A stretch of DNA of 64,000 nucleotides from Litoditis marina (GCA_964036275.1 OZ038434.1:1138560-1202559), one strand, 5' to 3'; shown: positions 1-12,689, counted from the stretch's first letter. Program-made: numbers and translations. Notes: generated by a model from the sequence alone, not told the origin.

Positions 1-700
1 TAAATACTTACTTATATCAATGGAAACTTCCCTTTTCAACATTTTGTATAAGTACTTCATATAAGTATTGTTCCCTCAAATAAGATAGTCACACATTATA
101 TTAGCCGCCCGGTTACAGTCACGACCCCGTGAGCAAGATAGCACAGAGATTGAAGAGAGTCTCTAACCAGCCAGAGTGTGACCTAGAGCCAACGGCAGTG
201 GAGAGATGTGACGACCACGAGAACGGTTGCTACCACCTCGCTCTCTCATCACGTCTTAGAGTGTAGTGATGTAACAACTATGAGAGCGGTCGCTATCATC
301 TCTCTCTCATTAGGTCTTAGGGACATGTTAGGTAATAGCCATCCTCTAATCATAAGTGGTATGTAAATGCCTATCTAGATTGAACATATATAAACCAAGA
401 AGTGTTACTCGATACAATCATGAACAGTTACAAGCAGGAAGAGTTCAGGGTCTTGATAAGATATAGGACCCGCGCTAGGAAGGGGGGAGAGGCAGAATCT
501 AATTCTAATTCATTTTCTACCGGCACCCAGCTTTAGTTTTATGTGAACGCTTTTCAAGGAAGATTAGATAATTTTAGTTCGTTAAAACAAAACTACAACT
601 GGTTGGTTGGCTCACTTTGTCAGTTGAAATATGACACTTGGTCTTGCTATTGATACAATTACTTACATTTACAATTGTATAGATCATTGGCTAGCTCTTG
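1..700. other. noncoding stretch downstream of the last visible cadherin exon
   Basis: No cadherin-like exon is seen here on the minus strand. It contains an imperfect tandem duplication at about 205-315 (units sharing GAGAACGGTTGCTACCACCT versus GAGAGCGGTCGCTATCATCT) and a TATA-like ACATATATAAACC near 385, which gives a faint LTR-like look but is not enough to call one. Confidence 0.4.
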
Positions 701-925
701 CTAAAGTAATTCTATAATGGGTGCTAAATTCATTACTTCTGTCTTTCACCGGAATCGAACCTGCGAGCAAAATATTCGTAGCAGGGCGCTAACCACTGCG
801 CTATATAAGAACAAAACTGGCAAGCGGCAAGCTTTGGAATGGAACTTATACATCCGTACACAGCGGAAAAAGTGAGATACACAGTAGCCTCTAGTCTTAC
901 CGTTGGCAACGACTATATACGGTTC
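700..925 (-). repeat. tRNA-derived SINE, copy 1
   Basis: On the minus strand a tRNA-like block (about 743-806) has an A-box region AGCGCAGTGGTTAGCGC and a perfect B box GGTTCGATTCC. It is preceded by a head TATCTCACTTTTTCCGCTGT and followed by a tail related to TTGGCACCCACTAT. The same arrangement recurs at 56135 and 58615. It does not fold as a complete tRNA, so it is a SINE and not a tRNA gene. Confidence 0.7.
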
Positions 926-1045
926 ACGTTGCCCTTTCGAGCTGTGTTTGTAGTTTGATTCCGTTTATTTTCGATCGAAACACGCAAAGTAGGTCGTGTA
1001 TCAAGATCAAACGACATCTTAGATTTCGTCACTCCTTATAGCTTA
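925..1045. repeat. palindromic MITE (TTTGTAGTTTGATC family)
   Basis: ATACGGTTCACGTTGCC..GCTGTGTTTGTAGTTTGAT at the left and GATCAAACGACATC at the right form diverged inverted repeats around a short AT-rich centre. It directly abuts the SINE copy at 700-925. Confidence 0.65.
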
Positions 1046-1063
1046 TAGGTTATCAGTACCAAC

Positions 1064-4000
1064 CTCTCCTCCGGAAATAGCAGATATATTGTACTGCCAC
1101 AGTCCTTCCTCGAGACTGCCATTGACGAACAATTCCCCCGTTTCACTGTTGATCTCCAAGCCATTCGCTTCTCCAATCAGAGTGTAAATGACTTTGTCTC
1201 TTGGCTGAAATGATTAGATTCAGTTAAAAATTTGGTCGTGGTTATGTTGATGAATATTTTCACTGTAGACCTAGAATATAAATATTTATTATAAATATTA
1301 TTAGAGACAAGACACGGTAACGTTCACCAGATTTCCTTGCCCAACGTACAAAATGTCATATTACGATATTTATCAAAACCACTCAGGCAAACATACATAT
1401 ATTTTTTGACTTCTATGCTTTTTCCTCACTTTTCCATTAGTGTTAATTTGGACCGAAATTATCGAAAAATCGAAGTAACTCACTTTTCTTCCGCTCGCTT
1501 TTGAGGTCAGAACCACCGTACCAGCCGGTGTGGACTGGTGAATCTGTAAAGTAGGAGAAATAAAAACAAAACCGTTGAAAGTTACGCTGTGTGTCTCTTA
1601 GAGATTCTACTACGGTACTTCTCTATCTCTAGTGAAAGCTGGGAGAGACTTATATATTTGTAGGTTGACCCCATGAGCTTCAAGCTACCTACAGACAATG
1701 GAACGTAGAGAAAAGGTGTACACTAGTTACTGCTATCGGTTCAACAAAAAGGTTGTAACTTCAAAGCTGTCTAGACTGGGATGTTCAAAATTAAGAATGT
1801 ACCTTCGTCGAATAGGTTCGATGTTCGAACTCCACTCCTGACTCCATGTGCACACGAATGATGGCAGTCGCGTTTCGGTCACGGTTCTCTTTCTCGTAGG
1901 CCTGCATATGTGAAAAGGTGTTTTTCAGTTCTCGATGGGATTGTATTCTTTTCCAAGTTAATTCAATGACAACACTGGTACGCGAGCTTTCAGAAATGTG
2001 TGTAAAAACATGATTACGTTTCGGTCGTCGATTCGCTCGACGAATCCGAACTTCCGGCACGCTCCATTACAAGACTTCTGTCGTGTTCACATTCAGGGAC
2101 TGGAGCGACTTCTATCAAAATAGCCAACTTCAAATTTTTAGATGTGGTACTTGTTTGAACTAGGTGAGGTTGCTGTTGGAAATAATCGCTGGTTGTAGTC
2201 CCTTGAGCGTTCGTTTCACAAATAAACTGACTGCCTGATTGGCGCTGGTCCTAATTGTCGAATTGCGACTCGTTACCTATTCCTTCCTTTCCTCTAATGC
2301 TTTTATCTGACCGCAATCTCGTAAAATTAACAATTACCGAAACGGGGAGTAGACACAGAAAAAAGTGCGGTTTTGATGGTTATTGGGCTGGCGCCAGCTA
2401 TGGCAAGGCCACCCAGGGAGTGTGGGAGAATTCAGCTGTTTTTACGGTTGCGTGGACAGAAATATAATTAACTCGGATCAGAAGTGCCACATTATAAAGT
2501 TATGGAAAATAACTTTGCTTGTAATGATGAAGCGATAAAATGAGTGAACTCAGAATTCAAACAAAGTGAACCTTGGCAGGGCCGAAGAACGTTTTATGGT
2601 TTTTGTCATTATAACCTTTGAAAACAGTTGGATCGTATAATTTACAGCTATTTTTAACAATTTAATCTGTAGTTTCTTTAGCATGCTGGCAGAGTCCAGC
2701 CGGGTATTCTGAGAAATCTATGACATTCGATTCGGATGGCATTGTATGTATTCCTTGCTAGCCGCCCAAACTATGAATGAATGCATTCATATGCTTTACT
2801 CACATGTACGAAGAAAGTGGCTTTCTTGGGCGGAGGGTTGCTTCGGACTCGAATCGAACCATCCTTGTCGATGGAAAACTCGGAACTCAACTCTGGAAAA
2901 TAAGTACTGCGAAAACGGTCACTCGTTGATATTTTGCTCCAACTGCCGTTTTGAGTAGTTACAGTTCGTTTCATTCCCAGTGAGACCCATTGGCATCGTG
3001 CCATGATTTTCGAATGACTATTTCGCAGGGCAGATAGTAGTATTCTAAGGAATTTTATCGATTTAAGTATTCTTATAAAACTGAGCAACCATCAACAGAG
3101 ATTCGTTATTATTTTAATAACTCCGAAGCAGTGAATAATAGCCTGGATTATTCATTGGCACGCTGCCAAGTCTCAGTAGGAATGACCGGAACTATACCTC
3201 TCATTTCATTCAGTTTTGTGAGTCACCTCCAAATCAGGAAAATATCACTAGGTGAAGTAGATTCGGAAGCATGCTAGATAGTTCGTTGAACTTTTTCAAC
3301 ATATTCATTCAAAAATGCTCGGATCCCAACAGGACCTTTGATTTATTACTGTTAGTTCCACCAACGCAAAGCCCTCGTTGGTCGGAGACTTTTTATTGGA
3401 AAAGAAGTTTTCTCGGGAACGAACTATCGAATTTCGTTCCTGTTCCGGATTTTTTTCGGTTATGAAGATGCTCGCCCGAGTTGAAAGAATTCGTGAAGTG
3501 GAGGCCGGAACCCGCACAAAGGCAGGCCGAATAAACAAATATTATGACTAGAGGGGAATCAATTATGCAAACCGGGCAGGAAGAAGAGGAATATCGACAG
3601 GTAGGTGGAAATAGGTGCTCAAAGTTTGAGAGACACGTGAAGAGAAACGTGAGAAAGGAATGTACACGTGATCTATGTCTTGGGATGATTCACTTCTGAC
3701 GAAGAGCATGGAACCTTTTCTGACCGACAAGATAGTAATAGTTTGGCTTGTGAGGTATTCCATGCGTTTGTGATCCACGTCTGCCCGTTTAGAATGCCTG
3801 AGTATCGTGTTGGCCGCGTTTCCGATATTTTCCCGTGATAATAATTATATGTTGTCACCGTTTTTAGGTTGTTTGTTGGAACAGATACAATGAACCAAAT
3901 CGAAAAAGAACAGCTGTTGAATTCGAAACAGTTCTAGTTTTCGAAGACGAACCTCCTTCAAGTGAATACATGATGGTGGCATTCAGATCATCCCCATCCA

Positions 4001-7000
4001 CGGCCTTGATAGGTTCCGGCTCGAGTAACAATTGGCCATTCTGAAAATATAAATAATAAAACTTTTTGAAAAGGAATTAAATGAGTATAAAATGCTTATT
4101 TGATGTGTCAACCAGTTCTCTATCGTGCGCAGCGCGGAGCGCTGCGCAGATTAGTTTTTGTTCAGAGGTCTGCAGACAATACAAAACAGATTATTACAAT
4201 TTTCTTCAAAGTACGTCGACCATTTTCTTAGATTTTTGCATGAATCACTGAAGGGCAACACGTCTACAAGATACTAAGTTCACGTTCCAAGTAGAATTTA
4301 TTAAGAGGAGTTAGAGGGCCCAACGTCTCGCAAAAATGGCTTCCGTGCGGGGCGGCGGCGGCGGCTGCGGCGCCGGCGACAAAAGTGTCCGCCTCCTCAA
4401 ATCTCGGCATAGTTTCGCACAAAATTAACTTATTCAAAAAATACTTACATTTTTGAAAAGCTCTAAAAAAGTTGAGGTATACGTATTTTTCAGGTATGTC
4501 TGAAATTTGAATATTACGTGTGAGAGAGCCAAAAATGGTCTCGCAAAAAATCATGGATAGACCGGTTTCGTGAAAATAAAAATGAAAGAACAGTTTAACG
4601 TGTAGTGGAAGACGTTTTCCAATGACGAACTCATGACAGGCGGGTACAGCTTGGTTTTCACTCCTATTCACATGTCTCATTGGAGGATTGGATAAACGCT
4701 CTATTCACGCACGGCGAACGAAGGTTCGATTCCTGCCTGGAGTCTAGAGTGGAGAATTTGCTATCACTTGAACGAGGTTACAACTACACCAAACGTTCTG
4801 CACTACGGCACGGTTTAAAACTCCAATAGAAAAACATAACTTTCCTTGTTTAGCTTATTGTTCAAAAATATTATTTTTTATCAAAAATGACCGTTACTTC
4901 GTAACCATAGAAAAAGAGTTCAATTAGTATAAAAAACGAGTGTAAAGAAAGTAAAGATTAGTTTTGGATAAATATGTACAAGAAATATAAAAGAAGTCCA
5001 ATAAAAATATTTTGAGGAAAATGCTAATCTCGCTTCTCTTGAAAACAACGGAGTATAAGCTAGATTATTGTGAGTCGCAGTCAGAAGTTTTCTTCCGACA
5101 ACCAAAAACTCGGTATCCTTTTTTTGAAATTCTAAACCGAGCGAGATTAGAGTTTTCCTCAAAATATTTTTATTGGACTTCTTTTATATTTCTTGTACAT
5201 ATTTATCCAAAACTAATCTTTACTTTCTTTACACTCGTTTTTTATACTAATTATTGTACGGTTCTCCGAGAAACTGCGAAATCTGGAGTTCGATTCGTTT
5301 GGAAACTCAAGCAAGTTAACCCATAGTGACCTTCAAAAAACATTTTCATTCAGAAACTTTTTATATTATGATAAACCAGAACTATTGAAGATATAAACGA
5401 ATAATCTCAACCGAACCTTTATCTTGTTGGCAGTGTAGTAGTGATGAGTGAAGTATGGATTGATGTCATTTGTATTTTGTACTTTGACCCGGAGTGGGGC
5501 TGTACTGGACAGACTTGGTTCCCCCTGGTCCCTCGCCTCCAACACCACTTCGAACGACTTCAGCTTCTCGAAATCGATACGGTTCTGGAATATATTCATG
5601 ATCTTTGTGCTCTATTGCGCGAACCAGATTCAGTTAAGCTAAAGAAAAAACATTTAAAAATTCAAACATTATCAATCGTTCATAATACGTAATTTATACT
5701 CATACATGACAACGGTTGGACGGATGGAAGTAGAACGGTAGCAACAGCTGTGAGCAAGTTGCACGACTACAGAATGTTCTGTTCTAGAGCTGGAAAGGGA
5801 AAAAACACCGTTTATGTGAATGATACTCCTGAATAGAAAGTTCATGAATGTATTCGAATACGTATTCTGTTATTCTCTCTGACGATACCTTTACAGTGAC
5901 CACTGGTTTGAAAGGATCCTGAATCTCAAGAAGGTCAGAAAATGGTCCGGGCACGATGGAGTACTGCACGAAGCTGTTCGGACCAGGCTGATCCGGGTCT
6001 GTAGCTTCGAAGTCAGTGAACACGATTGTACCTGAAATGTGGTGCTATTTTAGAAACAACATAGCATCCCGATCAATCTTGAGAAACTTCTAAATTCAAA
6101 TTCTCTTCTTCCCCGGTTGATGGGTTGCGATAGTGTAAATTGTGGTTTTGAACTATTCTTGAGAAAATAGTTCCGCAGTATTCGAAATGTTCGAAATGTT
6201 CGATTGAATGAATCAATCGAAGATCAGACCGATAGATATATAAAAAGGAAGCTGTTTCCAAACGATGTATCTTTCCCTTTCTGGGAGTTTGTAGTTCACT
6301 TCTCGTGGGATTCGTCAGTTCTGACGTGTATTCAGATCAAACTACGATTTGGTTTCTTCCTGTACCCACCAACTGGAAGTTCTTCTTTGATGGTTATATT
6401 ATATTCTTTCGAGTCGAATTCTGGTGCGTTGTCGTTCACATCTTTGACCGTAACGAAAACCGAAATGTTTAGCTGAAAATCATGTTATTTGGTTTTCTTG
6501 TTTCAAAAAGTTTGTATTTTCACTCAATAGCAGTTACAACGGGTAAATTTTACTGTGTTTCCCAAAGTTGATATCAGCGTGAAATGTGGACGCATTTTGG
6601 GAGAGAGAGAGAGAGATAAAGTGCACAATTTATATTAATTTTTTTCGATTCAGTCAGTAGCAGGGACAGTACAACGATTGCTGGTTACATCGAGCGAGCT
6701 CGAAAACAATATCTCACCAACTTTCGTGAGCCTATTAATTGTTCTACAGTTTTTTCCTTGAGAAGGACGATTATGTCGACCAATCTCGTGTCAACGGTCC
6801 TTTAAACGGCGATTGAAAAATGTATTGCAGTTTTGAACCGTTGCGATTCGACCACATAATCGTTCTTCTTTAACAGCTTAGAGTTTTGAGGACGTACGAG
6901 GCTCATGAGACTTATGTAAGATTCTCAGGAGAAGATAACGGGATATTCTCATGAATTTGGATGAGATTATACCGTTTTGTTGGTTTTTATTCACGATCTA

Positions 7001-8186
7001 CGTGGCCGTCTCATGAACTTCTCGTGTACTTCCACTTTGATGAATACTTGACCAGAATATTGCCTCTCTAGCGGGAAAGTGTGATAATACTGCTAATCGC
7101 GCTCGCAAACAAATTCGATCACGCATTAGCACGCATGTTTCGCGCCGTTCTGAGGAAAGGAGCGGGAAAAGAGAGAATTCGAAAATGTGAATCACGTGGT
7201 TTTTAAGAGTTAAACCTCATGGTCCAACAACAAACTGATATTAACAGGTAGCATTTACTAATCATTGTTTCAAATTATACCAGAAATACGTCAATTACAT
7301 TCCTCTATGTTTCTTTTTCTGGTTCTTTTCGAGGTATTTAATCTTCCTTACATTCGTCTTACTCAGAGAGTGAATCAAATATGGAAATGTCATCTTTTTT
7401 TCAGGAGACGCCGGTTAGAATAAAGAGATCGGTCGGAATTTACGTAAGTATGGCCTCAGATGTCGTACCTGACTGAAGTCGCTGTCGGCGTTAGATGACT
7501 TGCACTCGACCACCGCCTCGAACTTACTGGTACCCTGAAGGTAAAGATAACGATCAATCAATTCACCTCTCCTCTTTCACTAGTCGAATTGTACATAGTT
7601 TGGGACTACCCGCGAAGCTTCAGTGAGACCGGGGGATGCAATATCAATAGATAACCATAGTTTGACCCATAAGTACAGTGAGATGTTTGAGTTTGCCCGA
7701 ATCCGAAAGAAGCCCAACTACAAACCCAGCAGATTGGATAACCGTATTCCCCTAGCGTCTGTAGAACAAAAATTATAGGATGGGCTTCTTTCAAAACAGG
7801 CCAATGCGGTGTAATCTGTTCTATCCGGGTGTGTTTTAGCTTGATTCCGTTGTTTTTTGCTCGAAACTAGAATTCAGACTACAACTCTGCCATGATTTTT
7901 CCCTAAATGTGCACCAGGTGGAGAGAAATATGAGAATACTCATTACTGTAATATCTCCCCAAACGTGGTTGTATGAGTGAATACTGACCATAGCAGCGTA
8001 CGAGCAGTCTCTCTTTGTTTTACAAGACAAGCACTTGAGGGGGTCGGCGGTCAATAAAGCACTCGAGGTACGCAATATACCGTCACACCCATCAGACTGT
8101 ACGTAGACGAGTTAGTCAAGTCATGGTGATTAAGAGAACGAATGAGAGGGGTAGAGAGGTATAGAGAGAGAAAGAGAGAGAGAGAA

Positions 8187-8235
<49 letters not shown>

Positions 8236-10475
8236 GAGGAAAGAGGAGGAGAAAAGAGCGCAGCAGTGAAAGTGCTTCAGTAGCACAATCATATTGAAAA
8301 CTTTAAGTAAAAGATAGTTGCGTAATTCGAACGCATTACTACAGTACCTCATCTCTGTCCAACTCCGAGTTCAGTTTAAGTTCCTTCGTACCGGTACCAA
8401 TTTCCACCAAATCGGCTCCTTTGACTATTTTCAGCGAAATTTCAGGCTTCTCTCCCGACACAGAACCCTGTATTGGAAGGTTCCCTATAGTGCTTCCTGA
8501 AAAACAATTACAGTTTGACAGAAGTAGTTGAAGGCAGCGCCAACCTTCTTACAACTGTGAAACCGATTGAAATCATGGAGTGTGCTGCCCTATATTTGTT
8601 TATAGTTTGATCCCGTTTCCTTTCGAAATTCTCAAAACAGCGCATCGAGATCAAACTTCAACTGATATCTCGTCACTCCCCATAGAGCAGGCCGAACATT
8701 GACAAGTTTCAGATGAAACTAATAATAGAATCCTCCTCGCGTTGTTTGAGAAGAAATTCCACAACTCAATTGAAATCAAATGTTGTACGACAGGATTTTA
8801 TTAATTAAAGTTATGCATTATTTTGTCAGGAAATAGGCTGTTAAAACACACAATGCAATATGTTTTAATATTCTGTTTGTCTATTTATGAATCCCTCCAT
8901 TTTCCGAGTTTAAGGTGTACTGAATTGTGTAATTTGAAAGGTCGTAGGACCAAATTAAGAAGTGCGAAAGAGTGTTTTGTGTTGGTTTTGCATTGATGAT
9001 ATCAATTGGCTCTGTTTACCGAGGCGAGTGACTTTTTGATGGGCTACGATGGGAGACGAAGGACAGGGGAGAGAGAGAGAAGGGGGGAGAGAGAGAGGAG
9101 GAGGAAGTGAGCCAGGAAGGAGGGAGAGATTCCGGAGGGAGGGAGAGAAGAAGAGAAAAACAAGGAAGAGAACTGAGCCAGAGAGACATATAGAAGATCG
9201 GAGATAGGGTGAGAGAGAGGAAAAGAGAAAAACAGAGAGGATTCGGAGGAAGTGAGCACAAGTAGTGTAAAGAGAACTGGGGATAGGGAGAGAGAGAGAG
9301 CAAAAATGGGAAAGAGAAGTAGGGAGAAAAATAAAGAGAGCAAGAGAGAATGGGAAAGTTGGAGGAGAGAAGAATCTAGTAATTTGAAAACTAAAAGCAC
9401 AATTTTAGTATCCGCCGACTACTCTGCGTAATTTCTCCCTCGATTAGGCGACATTTCAACTTGCGATGTCGAAGCTATTCTGCGGGTGTGCTGACATGGA
9501 AAAGACGTCTAAACGGGTCTTCTTTGAAGCCGAACGGTTGTTTTTAGGTTTGTTTGTTGTTATGACATAAGAGGGAAACAGGAAGAGAAAGAGATGGGCA
9601 GAGATAACAGTTCAGTGGAGAAAGGAATGAAGAGAAAAGAGAATGACAGAGAAAAAGGGCAAAAGAAAGAAATGCATGCTTCCTTTTATACACGATAACA
9701 TAGCATTTTTCTGTATGCTTGAAAAAAGTGTTTTCCTATCTGGTAGTTAACTTTAGGTATCTGGCACAATGTATGGAAAGAATGTTCGAACTGTGCTTCA
9801 GCTTTCTTCTCTCGTCGCTATGAAACATAGAATTCATTAATTGTTCGCAACAACATGTGAACGTTTTCTCCAGAGCTTTCTCTCATTTTCGGCGAACATT
9901 GGAGCATTTTTAAACATGACCACAAAGTAATTTTGTTCGAGATATGGGGCGTAAAATTGGGTGGACTTGGACAGGTTTCGAGAGATAAGCTGAGGGAGTT
10001 TAGCCAATTAGGGAGGGAATAAGACCGGCTTGAGATGGTAATGAGGGAAAGCGAGAGAGAGAAAGAGAGAGAAAGAGAGAGAAAGAAAGAGAGAGAGGGA
10101 GGGAGAGGGAGAGAGAAGTGAGAGCAAGGGGAGTAAAAAGAGAGAGAATAGGTCATTTATGAGTTCAAAACGAATTGGAAATGCCAAAATCTTTACTGTT
10201 TAGATATTACTACACTATGCTACATCACACCACACAAAAATTACACAAAACAAGTTGTGGGAAAAGATAAATCTGTACTTTCGTTAAAATTGTGCAATAA
10301 AACATGAAATTATAAAAACGGTATTAAACAGAGAGAAAAAGCATTAAAAAGACTCACCAGGCTCTAAATCCTCAAAAGCGGATAGATAAATGGAACTCAT
10401 TCCATTTTCTAATAAACATCCGACCGAATAGTAAACACAGAAGAATAATAGGAATACAGTAACCCGCAACGTCAT
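1064..10475 (-). CDS. cadherin-family adhesion protein, N-terminal part (3' end off window)
   Basis: Twelve phase-compatible exons read on the minus strand: 10475-10358, 8496-8348, 7534-7469, 6472-6370, 6031-5889, 5611-5417, 4040-3953, 2892-2804, 2172-2071, 1901-1803, 1543-1484 and 1204-1064 (about 451 aa). The ATG at 10475 opens a hydrophobic signal peptide (residues 1-19, starting MTLRVTVFLLFF). Cadherin marks follow: VTVKDVNDNAPEF in exon 4 is a calcium-binding EC-repeat end, ATDPDQPG in exon 5, LEARDQGEPS and QNTNDINPYF in exon 6, AVDGDDLNATIMYSL in exon 7, FSIDKDGSI in exon 8 and INSETGELFVNG in exon 12. Cadherins are calcium-dependent surface adhesion proteins. Later repeats lack full calcium motifs (IEVAPVPEC stands where DxNDNxP is expected). 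The last donor is uncertain (1064 or 1060). Most acceptors are TTTCAG; that of exon 6 (5611) is weaker. No transmembrane part is in the window, so membrane anchoring is inferred. I do not assign a specific cdh gene. Confidence 0.87.
4126..4148. repeat. GC-rich perfect hairpin
   Basis: Arms TGCGCAGCGC and GCGCTGCGCA (10 nt each) flank a GGA loop. It stands out in AT-rich DNA inside a cadherin intron. A half copy (TGCGCAGCGCGCG) is at 15610. Confidence 0.6.
4264..4680. other. GC-rich triplet tract in a cadherin intron
   Basis: A (GGC)n-like stretch at about 4350-4380 gives an alanine run in a minus-strand frame of 138 codons. That frame shows no protein family and lacks splice logic with the cadherin exons. 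I treat it as intronic or as old element sequence. Confidence 0.3.
4680..4745 (+). repeat. tRNA-like pseudogene or SINE fragment
   Basis: A B-box-perfect GGTTCGATTCC at about 4723 follows an A-box-like GGATTGGATAAACGC. It is degenerate and without acceptor-stem pairing, so it is not a functional tRNA. Confidence 0.4.
4922..5252. repeat. foldback element with ~113-bp near-perfect arms
   Basis: The left arm 4922-5034 and right arm 5141-5252 are inverted copies with only a mismatch or two near the inner end, separated by 106 bp. Both arms begin AATTAGTATAAAAAACGAG when read inward. It lies in a cadherin intron and explains the mirror-image reading frames seen there. Confidence 0.9.
6760..6870. 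repeat. MITE, GACGATTATG family, copy 1
   Basis: It starts AGAAGGACGATTATGTCGAC and ends with an inverted version, ACCACATAATCGTTCTTCTT, around GGTCCTTTAAACGGC. The same layout appears at 44050, 45573 and 53731. Confidence 0.75.
7800..7900. repeat. palindromic MITE, diverged copy
   Basis: CCAATGCGGTGTAATCTG..TCTATCC..GTGTGTTTTAGCTTGATTCCGTT matches the left terminus of the TTTGTAGTTTGATC family. The right terminus (GACTACAACTCTG) is decayed. Confidence 0.5.
8163..8229. repeat. GA microsatellite
   Basis: Nearly pure (GA)n with a few AAAG interruptions in a cadherin intron. Confidence 0.95.
8565..8690. repeat. palindromic MITE (TTTGTAGTTTGATC family)
   Basis: GTGTGCTGCCCTATATTTG..TATAGTTTGATCCCGTTTC at the left and GAGATCAAACTTCAAC..CGTCACTCCC at the right give the family signature. 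Confidence 0.65.
9065..9360. repeat. degenerate GA-rich tract
   Basis: A purine-rich region of GAGAG and GGGAG runs, about 300 bp, in cadherin intron 1. Long minus-strand frames here (serine/leucine runs) are artefacts of the repeat. Confidence 0.9.
10040..10145. repeat. GA microsatellite
   Basis: Interrupted (GAGA)n/(GAAA)n tract about 200 bp downstream of the first cadherin exon. Confidence 0.9.
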
Positions 10476-11973
10476 TCTAGCACATCCGGCGGGGTTTTTT
10501 CGGTCAAATCTTGTAGTGGGAAACCTGTAAGGTTGCGCAATGAATACAATTAACTGCATTGGATAAACAACTGGTGAAACAAGAACAACAGGATACTGAA
10601 AAGTATGGGAAAGCTGAATGTTTGAAAAAAATTCTTTTTTTTTGAACCTATAAACAAAGATCTTCAAATAAGAGAAGGTAGGATAATGGATATATCTCTT
10701 TGACGAAGGTTTTGAAAGATACAAAACATGGATGGTTGAACTCCCTCATTGAGAACAACATGTAATTGATAAAATAATTATATTATCTGCTGTGTCGTTT
10801 GATGGAAATTGTTGCAGAATTGCCAGTTCGATGGAAGGGTGAAAACTACAGTAACTCTTTGGTTGTTGTTAGAGCCGGCGCTATCATTTCGAAACGGTAG
10901 TCCTGGATGATTTCACAATTTTGCGAACGCTATCATTCAAAAAACGAGTCAAAACCATTCGTTATATACAAATATGTCAAATGAAAAGTGAATAGCATTT
11001 GTGACACTGAAATATACTCATTCCTAATGTTATCCAAAGAAGTTCTAACCGTTTCGAAAGAAGGTAATGGTAAGTTTATTGTAACTTTGTTATATTTTCC
11101 CACCGAGAAGAGTGTTATAGTGAGTGACAGAATCTTCGTTTTAGTATTATTATGGTAAACTCCGTACATTACAAACTTCTACCAAAAAGCAAGGAGTTCA
11201 AACTACTAACTTAGCTGTTCACCGTATCGAACTAATTTAAGAAGAGCAAACCCTCTAGTAGTTATTGGAACCGGGCGAAGTTAGAAAAAGCGTTGTCTCC
11301 AAGATGTGGGTGAAATAAGATCGGATTAGACAAATAGAGTAATACAAACAAATGGTGAAGACAATCGGCTGGGGGCAGGGTGGGGGCTAGTGTTTTGGCG
11401 CAGAGTGACCGGCGCACCCCCCTCGCGACAGGCTGCCACGACACGCCCAGAGAAGGACCGCGGCGCTGGCAGGTCGTGCAGTGGCAAATATAGAGGATGA
11501 ACATAGCTGATTTGTAGTTTGAACTCGATAGTTGCCGTTTGAACGCCATCACTGACGAATTTCAATCCAAAAAAACTGAACTAAAAGACCTCAACTCATT
11601 CTCGGCTTGAATCCTGAGCGGTGTTGTTATCGTTGTAGTTGATCTCAAAAACCTTAATCTCGAGTTTCAAGCCGAAACCAGCGGGATTGGACTACAAAAA
11701 CAGCGGAACACGCCAACAGACACCGGTTGCTTCATAGGCATGCTCTGCAGAGAGCGAACCATATAGGGGAAACGTTTAGTGACAGAAAGATTACCCGAGC
11801 GAGACCAGAGGCGATCTTAATGCACATTCCGAACTTATCATTCGAACCTGCGTCTCCTCAAATACACGCTATTTCTCTCATCTTATTTGCGCGATAATGA
11901 ATGTCGCAAGAGTGTGACAAAGCTAGAGACGCAGGATAACATGAAGGTGTCGTGATGTTATATCCTACGTTCT

Positions 11974-12356
11974 CAGGCGACATAGCAATCCTTCCAACCT
12001 CATGAGAAGTTTATATGATCTTTCTCAAGAGCACTTCATGAGCACTCCCTCAACTGTCTGCAACGTTCCTATTATGAAAAATAGCAATCAACAGAGACGC
12101 ATGCGAAGTAGATGAAATTTTGCTTATGATGCAATATCATAAGGCGCGGTACCAATTAGCAATCCCTCAAAAACTTCATTAGATATCTCACGACCTTCCC
12201 ATGAAATTCTATTGATTGCTATGCTACAACATTATAAATTCACGACTAGCTCGTGAGGTGTTCATGAGATTCTCATGAGAAACTCATATGAACTTATCAT
12301 TGGGTTGAACGGTTTGCTACGCCGTGAGGTTAACGAGGGATTGCTACCGCGCCAGT
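11974..12356. repeat. CTCATGAG foldback element
   Basis: It begins GGCGACATAGCAATCCTTCC and ends GGATTGCTACCGCGCC in opposite orientation, with many CTCATGAG/CATGAGA palindromes between. Homologous to 46201-46383 and 59138-59234. Confidence 0.65.
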
Positions 12357-12689
12357 CTTATTATTCTCGTCAACTAAACATGTTCAAAAGTATATTGTTT
12401 ATCTTAATTGGGGAACAAAGGGTGTGTAGATACACGTACCATCGTTCGGTATAGACTAATGGTAAAACTTCGGAGTCCTGCTTATTCCTGTATCCTGTGC
12501 TGTATTCTGTAGTTTCCATTTCCGTTTGAAGTAAGGTAGATAATTTCATATTTTACAGTAAGAATAAAGAAACATGAGAATATAATGTGATACAAAAACG
12601 TGCATGTTTATTCTTAATGTACAGCAGTAAACAACTTTTTATAATACCGTTTGCAGTTCGATAGTGGTTTTGTTCATTCGTTTGATATA

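Noticed and set aside
743..806. Functional tRNA gene on the minus strand
   Set aside because: A and B boxes are present, but acceptor-stem pairing is lacking and the same block recurs with SINE-like head and tail.
4920..5326. Two opposite-strand frames sharing the same C-terminal sequence
   Set aside because: They are the two arms of the 4922-5252 inverted repeat, not two genes.
11262..11565. Overlapping minus-strand frames of about 80-96 codons
   Set aside because: They overlap in two frames, show no family and no spliced continuation; the GC-rich patch explains the lack of stops.
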